64,000 nucleotides of DNA, from positions 9,424,001 through 9,488,000 of the forward strand of contig NZ_CP034463.1 of the NCBI RefSeq assembly GCF_003955715.1, written 5' to 3'. Position 1 is the stretch's first letter. The number at the start of each line of letters is the position of its first letter. Below, one piece after another: positions 60,601 to 64,000 of this stretch. The notes under the pieces are model-generated. The model did not search any database. It worked only from the letters and a program-made list of their open reading frames with translations, and was not told where the DNA came from. The position numbers were made by a program, and so were the translations under genes. Source of the DNA: Streptomyces aquilus. GTDB lineage: Bacteria; Actinomycetota; Actinomycetes; Streptomycetales; Streptomycetaceae.

Positions 60601-62373
60601 ATGAGCGGTCTCATCGAGTTCCTGCACGCCCAGGTGTCCCTGTTGCAGTCCTTCGACCCGGCCGGCAAGACACTGCCGTACACGGCCGCCCCGACGATCA
60701 CCGCCTCCGTCCAGGAGCATCCGCAGGAGGCGCTACCCGAGGCCGCCGCCCTCGAACCGGCGGCAGCACCGGCCCAGGTCGCGACCGACGAGGTGCGGAC
60801 GGCCGTGTACGCGGGGATATCCCAGGTCAGCGCCTACCCCGAGGACTTCCTGCGGCCCGAGCACGCCTTCGCCACCGACCTCGGCTTCGACTCGATCATG
60901 CTGGCCGAGCTGGCCACCCGGCTGCGCGGCAGGTGGCCGCAGGTGCAGGTGAAGGCCGCCGAGATGATGGACATCGCCACGATCGGCGACCTGGTCACCA
61001 CCCTCGGGGACCGCCTCGGCGCGACAGCGGTGGCGCCCCCCACCGCCGCCCCGCCGCCGGTCACGGTGCCGGCGCTCGCCGCCCCCGCATCCGCCCCCGC
61101 ATCCGCCGCCCCCGCACCCACCGCCCCGGCCCCCGTCGAACAGCCCCGCAGCGCGCAGGACCGCAGCGCGGCCGCCGACGTCCGGGTGTTCCCCGAGGTC
61201 CTCGCCTCGCTGGAGCGCAAGCGGAGCATCGAATCCTCCGGCGTCGTCAACCCGTACTTCCTGCCGCACGAGGGCACCATCCGCGACACCACGCGGGTGG
61301 CCGACCGCGAGCTGATCTCCTTCTCCAGCTACAACTACCTCGGCCTGTCCGGCCACCCGGCGGTCGCCACGGCCGTCCAGGAGGCCGTCGAGCGCTACGG
61401 CTCCTCGGTGTCCGCCGCCCGCATCCTGTCCGGCAACCGCCCGCTGCACGTGGAACTCGACCGGGGACTCGCCGAACTCGTCGGCGCCCAGGACGCGGTG
61501 AGCCTGGTCAGCGGGCACGCCACCAACGTCACCGTCATCGGACACCTGATGGGCCCCGAGGACCTGATCCTGCACGACGCCCTCGCGCACGACAGCATCA
61601 TCCAGGGGTGCCGTCAGTCCGGCGCCGCCCGCCAGCCGTTCCCGCACAACGACCTGGTGGCCCTCGACCGCATCCTCAGCCATGTGCGCGACGGCTACCG
61701 CAGGGTGCTGATCGTGGTGGAGGGCGTGTACAGCATGGACGGCGACACCGCGGACCTGCCCGCGCTCATCGCCGTCAAGCAGCGGCACGACGCCCTGCTC
61801 ATGGTGGACGAGGCCCACAGCATCGGCGTGATGGGCAAGACCGGCGGCGGCATGGCCCAGTTCAGCGGCGTCAACCCCGACGACGTGGACGTGTGGATGG
61901 GCACCCTGTCCAAGTCGCTCGCCAGCTGCGGAGGTTACGTCGCCGGACGGCACGAGCTCATCGAGCACTTCCGGTACACCCTGCCGGGCTTCGTGTTCAG
62001 CGCGGGCCTGCCGCCGGCGTCCGCGGCCGCCGCTCTCACCGCCCTCCGACTGATCCGCGAGGAACCCGAACGCGTCACCCGGCTGCACGACAACGCGGCC
62101 CTGTTCCTGCGGCTCGCGGCCGAGGCCGGCGTCGACGTGGGCACCAGCGAGGGCACCCCGGTCGTGCCCGCGATCACCGGCGACTCCGCGAAGGCCCTGC
62201 TCCTGGCCGACCGCCTCTACGCCCGCGGCGTCAGCGCCAACCCGATCCTGCACCCGGCGGTGGAGGAACGCCTCGCCCGGCTGCGGTTCTTCATCACCTC
62301 CGAGCACACCGAGGAGCAGATCACCACCGCGGTGCGCATCCTCGGCGAGGAACTGGCCGCGCTGTCCTCCTGA
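57676..62373 (+). CDS. Type I PKS module fused to alpha-oxoamine synthase (KS-AT-ACP-AOS)
   Basis: This protein has 1565 residues. KS (about 3-430) has Cys204 in DAACSSA, His339 in EAHGTGTP and His378 in IGHTLSAAG. AT (about 560-880) has Ser669 in GHSVGE and the malonyl-type HAFH at 770-773. The ACP (about 1035-1115) has Ser1073 in LGFDSIM. After an Ala/Pro-rich linker comes a PLP fold-type I alpha-oxoamine synthase (about 1175-1565) with DEAHSIGVMG and Lys1413 in TLSKSLAS. There are no KR, DH, ER or TE domains. Known chemistry predicts one malonyl extension, then decarboxylative condensation with an amino acid, releasing an alpha-aminoketone. GTG start; ATG 57685 is also possible. Confidence 0.93.
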   Translation: MADMAIVGMSCRFPGAADIGEFWRMLVNAESQFSAVPASRWDHSAYHRPGDFREPHGVYTDQVAFLPEVERFAPAHYGIPPRRARTMDPQAKLFVDLAREALQDAGWERTGFDRSRTGVFAGVTSLDHRDISVSRITANLLADGSFHDGQSDPELLERLHEATDSSLMPMNSFTIPGALANMVPCTVSEVLDLGGPSISLDAACSSALVALDAAVRSLRSGACSIALVGGVYIGLSPTPLVGFARSGALSRHGVCRPFDERADGFVLGEGGALLVLRPVEDAVAAGDRIYAVVTGVGSANDGRGGGPMTPQAQGQLAALRAAYRDAGTDPGQIDLLEAHGTGTPVGDRTEIEAIGLLRAESGSTQPCYVSSSKALIGHTLSAAGAAGLVKAALAVHHGVVPPQPAEMQVNGALDLESTGLRVATAAQRWPHEGVRRAGVSSFGFGGTNVHAVLEGAPAAEPDPGDGRLPDEPWLFLLSAGSLADLARHAEDIRGSVAADPDATPAEVAHTLARRELLTARLAFVAASREELLDRLQLAARRLADGAVGELAPGIHAAAKPLPADERRIAFAFPGQGSQRPGMLADLVRRFPSSARRAAELATLTAEESDTVPAVLPGLLWEAHDADDSDAQAALMVTDMCQPGLGITGAATVELLAACGIRPDVAVGHSVGEFPAAVAAGAFTAPDAVRFMTRRGAALAAAVPSGTGAMLAVQAPAAEAERLALAVEGVWPACYNHEGQLVFSGGLENVEALRTHCAEQGVAAVLLRVSHAFHSPLVAAADEVMAETIAGLPLTEPACTFISGVSGQECRETQDIKELWARHNTAPVRFTDAVRSVAATGARFLVQIYGGDTLLRMARRSAAGADLELVPLTTNRSDDGRAFLTALGRLAVAGAPLDPAALFPADTGRLLSLPPSPLHTAVYTVRTGTGRPQHRTVIPRPAATATPTPSAARAPEPSLRTVIPSPLATTPIGEPRMSGLIEFLHAQVSLLQSFDPAGKTLPYTAAPTITASVQEHPQEALPEAAALEPAAAPAQVATDEVRTAVYAGISQVSAYPEDFLRPEHAFATDLGFDSIMLAELATRLRGRWPQVQVKAAEMMDIATIGDLVTTLGDRLGATAVAPPTAAPPPVTVPALAAPASAPASAAPAPTAPAPVEQPRSAQDRSAAADVRVFPEVLASLERKRSIESSGVVNPYFLPHEGTIRDTTRVADRELISFSSYNYLGLSGHPAVATAVQEAVERYGSSVSAARILSGNRPLHVELDRGLAELVGAQDAVSLVSGHATNVTVIGHLMGPEDLILHDALAHDSIIQGCRQSGAARQPFPHNDLVALDRILSHVRDGYRRVLIVVEGVYSMDGDTADLPALIAVKQRHDALLMVDEAHSIGVMGKTGGGMAQFSGVNPDDVDVWMGTLSKSLASCGGYVAGRHELIEHFRYTLPGFVFSAGLPPASAAAALTALRLIREEPERVTRLHDNAALFLRLAAEAGVDVGTSEGTPVVPAITGDSAKALLLADRLYARGVSANPILHPAVEERLARLRFFITSEHTEEQITTAVRILGEELAALSS

Positions 62374-62479
62374 CGCCCCCCCCGCACGGCACCGGGGCGG
62401 AACCGGCCGGTTCCCCCGCCGACGGCCGCCCCGGTGCGTCCCGCACTCGCCCCCGTCCCTCCCCAGACGAGGAAGAACC

Positions 62480-63601
62480 ATGACCGAACCGATTCGTGTA
62501 GGTGTCATCGGCGCCGGTACCGAACGGGGCTGGGCCAGGACGGCCCATCTCCCGGCCCTCGCGGCGCTGCCGGAGTACGAGCTGACGGCGGTCGCCACGA
62601 CCCGCGCCGGCAGCGCCCGCCGCGCCGCCGAACAGTACGGAGCCGCCCACGCCTTCACCGACCCGGCCCGCCTCAGCGGCCACGCCGAGGTGGACCTGGT
62701 GGTCGTCGCGGTGAAGACACCGGACCACGCCGACCTGGTGCTGCCCGCCCTGGAAGCGGGCAAGCACGTCTACTGCGAATGGCCGCTCGGCCGCACCACC
62801 AAGGAAGCCGAGGTGATGGCCGAGGCCGCCCGGCGGGCAGGCGTCCACGCGGCCGTCGGCCTCCAGGCGCGGCACGCACCCGCCGCCCGGCACGCCCGCC
62901 GGCTGCTCACCTCCGGCGCCATCGGCCGGGTCACCGCGGCCAACGTCTTCGCCACCCGCGCCAAGGGAGCCGGCGGCACCGTCACGTCCGACGCCGTCTA
63001 CACCCTCGACCGGCGAGCCGGCGCCGGAACCCTGGAGGTCGCCGGCGGGCACACCCTGGACCTGCTGGAGTTCCTGTGCGGATCCGTCGGCAGGCTCTGG
63101 GCGTCCCTCTCCGTCCAGCAGCCCCGGCTGACCGTGTCCGACACCGCCGAGAGCGTCGGCGTCACCAGCGCCGACCACCTCGTCATCGGCGGGTTCCTGG
63201 TCACCGGCGTGCCCGTGTCGGTGCACGTCCACGACGGCAAGGCCGGGCACGCCCGCACCCGCCTGGAGTTCTCCGGCACCCGTGGCACCCTGACCCTCGT
63301 CTCCGAAGGGCCCGGCGCGGGACACGGCATCCAGATCAGCGACATCCGCCTGTACGAGGACAAGAGCGCCGCCACCGACGGCCGCCAGGAGGTGGCGGTG
63401 CCGCCGGACTGCCGGACCGCCGTGGACGTGCCGGACACCGCCGTACGCAATGTGGCGGAGCTCTACGCCGCACTGGCCCGCGACATCCGCGGCGGCTCGC
63501 ACACCGTCCCCGACTTCGAGACCGGACTGCGACTGCACCGGCTCCTCGACACCGTCCGCTCCGCCGACCAGGCCGCGGCGAGCCAGGTCCGGGAGGTATG
63601 A
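62480..63601 (+). CDS. Gfo/Idh/MocA-family oxidoreductase
   Basis: The 373-residue NAD(P)-dependent enzyme has VGVIGAGTERGWARTAHLPAL at the nucleotide site. The family signature AGKHVYCEWPLGRTTKEAE carries Glu in place of the usual Glu-Lys-Pro lysine region (CEWPL rather than CEKPL). It also has AGGHTLDLLEFL in the substrate domain. The missing catalytic lysine is typical of some fungal-type and atypical members. It lies 106 nt after the PKS and overlaps no other gene. It could reduce the aminoketone or an imine derived from it. Confidence 0.85.
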   Translation: MTEPIRVGVIGAGTERGWARTAHLPALAALPEYELTAVATTRAGSARRAAEQYGAAHAFTDPARLSGHAEVDLVVVAVKTPDHADLVLPALEAGKHVYCEWPLGRTTKEAEVMAEAARRAGVHAAVGLQARHAPAARHARRLLTSGAIGRVTAANVFATRAKGAGGTVTSDAVYTLDRRAGAGTLEVAGGHTLDLLEFLCGSVGRLWASLSVQQPRLTVSDTAESVGVTSADHLVIGGFLVTGVPVSVHVHDGKAGHARTRLEFSGTRGTLTLVSEGPGAGHGIQISDIRLYEDKSAATDGRQEVAVPPDCRTAVDVPDTAVRNVAELYAALARDIRGGSHTVPDFETGLRLHRLLDTVRSADQAAASQVREV

Positions 63602-63602
63602 G

Positions 63603-64000
63603 ATGACCGTCCAAGTCTTCGCGCAGCGCCCGACGGCGCAGCCCACGCGGCAGCCCGCGGCGAGCTTCCTGACCGCACTCACCGGCGGCGACCCGTCCTG
63701 GGACGCCTGGCGCGACCCGTCCGTACCCGAGAACGTCGAACACCCGCCCGAGGTGGTACGGCTCCTGGCCTTCCTCGACACCGAGGTCGACCCGGACGCC
63801 GTCGACCGGGAGGGTGAGATCCCGCCGTTCGTGATCGCGCGGCTGCGCGACCTCGGCGCCTTCCGGCTCGCGGCGGGCGAGGACCTCGGCGGGCTCGGGC
63901 TGACGCCGTACGCGCTGTTCCGGACCGTGGAGGCGGTCGCCTCCCGCTCCGTCGCGATCGGCTTCCTGCTCGCCGTCCACAACGGCATCGGGGTCGCCAC
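63603..64000 (+). CDS. Acyl-CoA dehydrogenase-family protein (runs off window)
   Basis: The first 132 residues are present. The N-terminal helical domain is recognisable by GEIPPFVIARLRDLGAFRLA, then EDLGGLGLTPYALFRTVEAV and SVAIGFLLAVHNGIG. The ATG lies one base after the preceding stop, so the genes are coupled. In a PKS cluster such a flavoenzyme may desaturate or oxygenate an acyl chain. The catalytic region is outside the window. Confidence 0.85.
   Translation, partial: MTVQVFAQRPTAQPTRQPAASFLTALTGGDPSWDAWRDPSVPENVEHPPEVVRLLAFLDTEVDPDAVDREGEIPPFVIARLRDLGAFRLAAGEDLGGLGLTPYALFRTVEAVASRSVAIGFLLAVHNGIGVA

Noticed and set aside
1..64000. rRNA, tRNA, insertion sequences, prophage or att sites
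   Set aside because: I saw no transposase, integrase, terminal inverted repeats, tRNA cloverleaf or rRNA segments by reading. A dedicated tRNA search would settle the small-RNA part.

Overview
The window is high-GC actinobacterial DNA, almost certainly a Streptomyces chromosome. The reasons are the very strong G/C bias at third codon positions, frequent GTG starts, and families typical of that genus: a WhiJ-like XRE/DUF397/ATPase group, a DUF574 methyltransferase, F420/LLM oxidoreductases, and many TetR/MarR/IclR regulators. Dense accessory metabolism and several gene wrecks suggest an arm or accessory region. I see no rRNA, tRNA, CRISPR array, insertion sequence or origin.

Region 1 (1-1989): a MarR regulator cut by the window edge, divergent from a DHA2-type drug exporter, with nested palindromes between them.

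Region 2 (2068-21731): a catabolic island with two P450s, two 3Fe-4S ferredoxins and one ferredoxin reductase. It has a glutamine-synthetase-like ligase, an APC permease, a PuuC-like aldehyde dehydrogenase and a PuuD-like hydrolase, which together recall gamma-glutamylated amine catabolism. It also has a homoprotocatechuate meta-cleavage set (HpaD and HpaE homologues, an FAH-family enzyme) with an acetoacetate-decarboxylase-like protein, and a one-carbon module (GcvT-like, PurU, FolD). Two paralogous TetR regulators sit in the island. A palindrome TATCC-N4-GGATA occurs in three of its intergenic regions, which suggests one regulon. My inference is a pathway for a methylated aromatic amine. I do not recognise the whole set as a described pathway.

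Region 3 (21864-46893): mostly unrelated small transcription units. These are a VOC protein; two small His-containing secreted or membrane proteins beside a PLP cysteine-synthase homologue and an MFS exporter; a DUF318-type permease under a G-tract palindrome; the WhiJ-like group; an acyltransferase; a DUF4246 protein; an LLM/HxlR pair; an imine-reductase-like enzyme; peptidase E; an aminoglycoside-phosphotransferase-fold kinase; an IclR/nitroreductase pair; and a desaturase with its reductase beside a PucR-like regulator.

Region 4 (46932-48340): a graveyard holding the remains of four genes (hydrolase, two LuxR regulators, methyltransferase).

Region 5 (48392-64000, continuing past the window): the left part of a biosynthetic cluster. 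It has two IclR regulators, an AraC regulator, a ketosynthase plus discrete ACP, an Acg-type nitroreductase translationally coupled to an MMPL exporter, and a TetR with repeated operators. It also has a single-module KS-AT-ACP polyketide synthase fused to a PLP alpha-oxoamine synthase, a Gfo/Idh/MocA oxidoreductase and the start of an acyl-CoA dehydrogenase. The megasynthase should release an alpha-aminoketone. I cannot match the product to a known compound.
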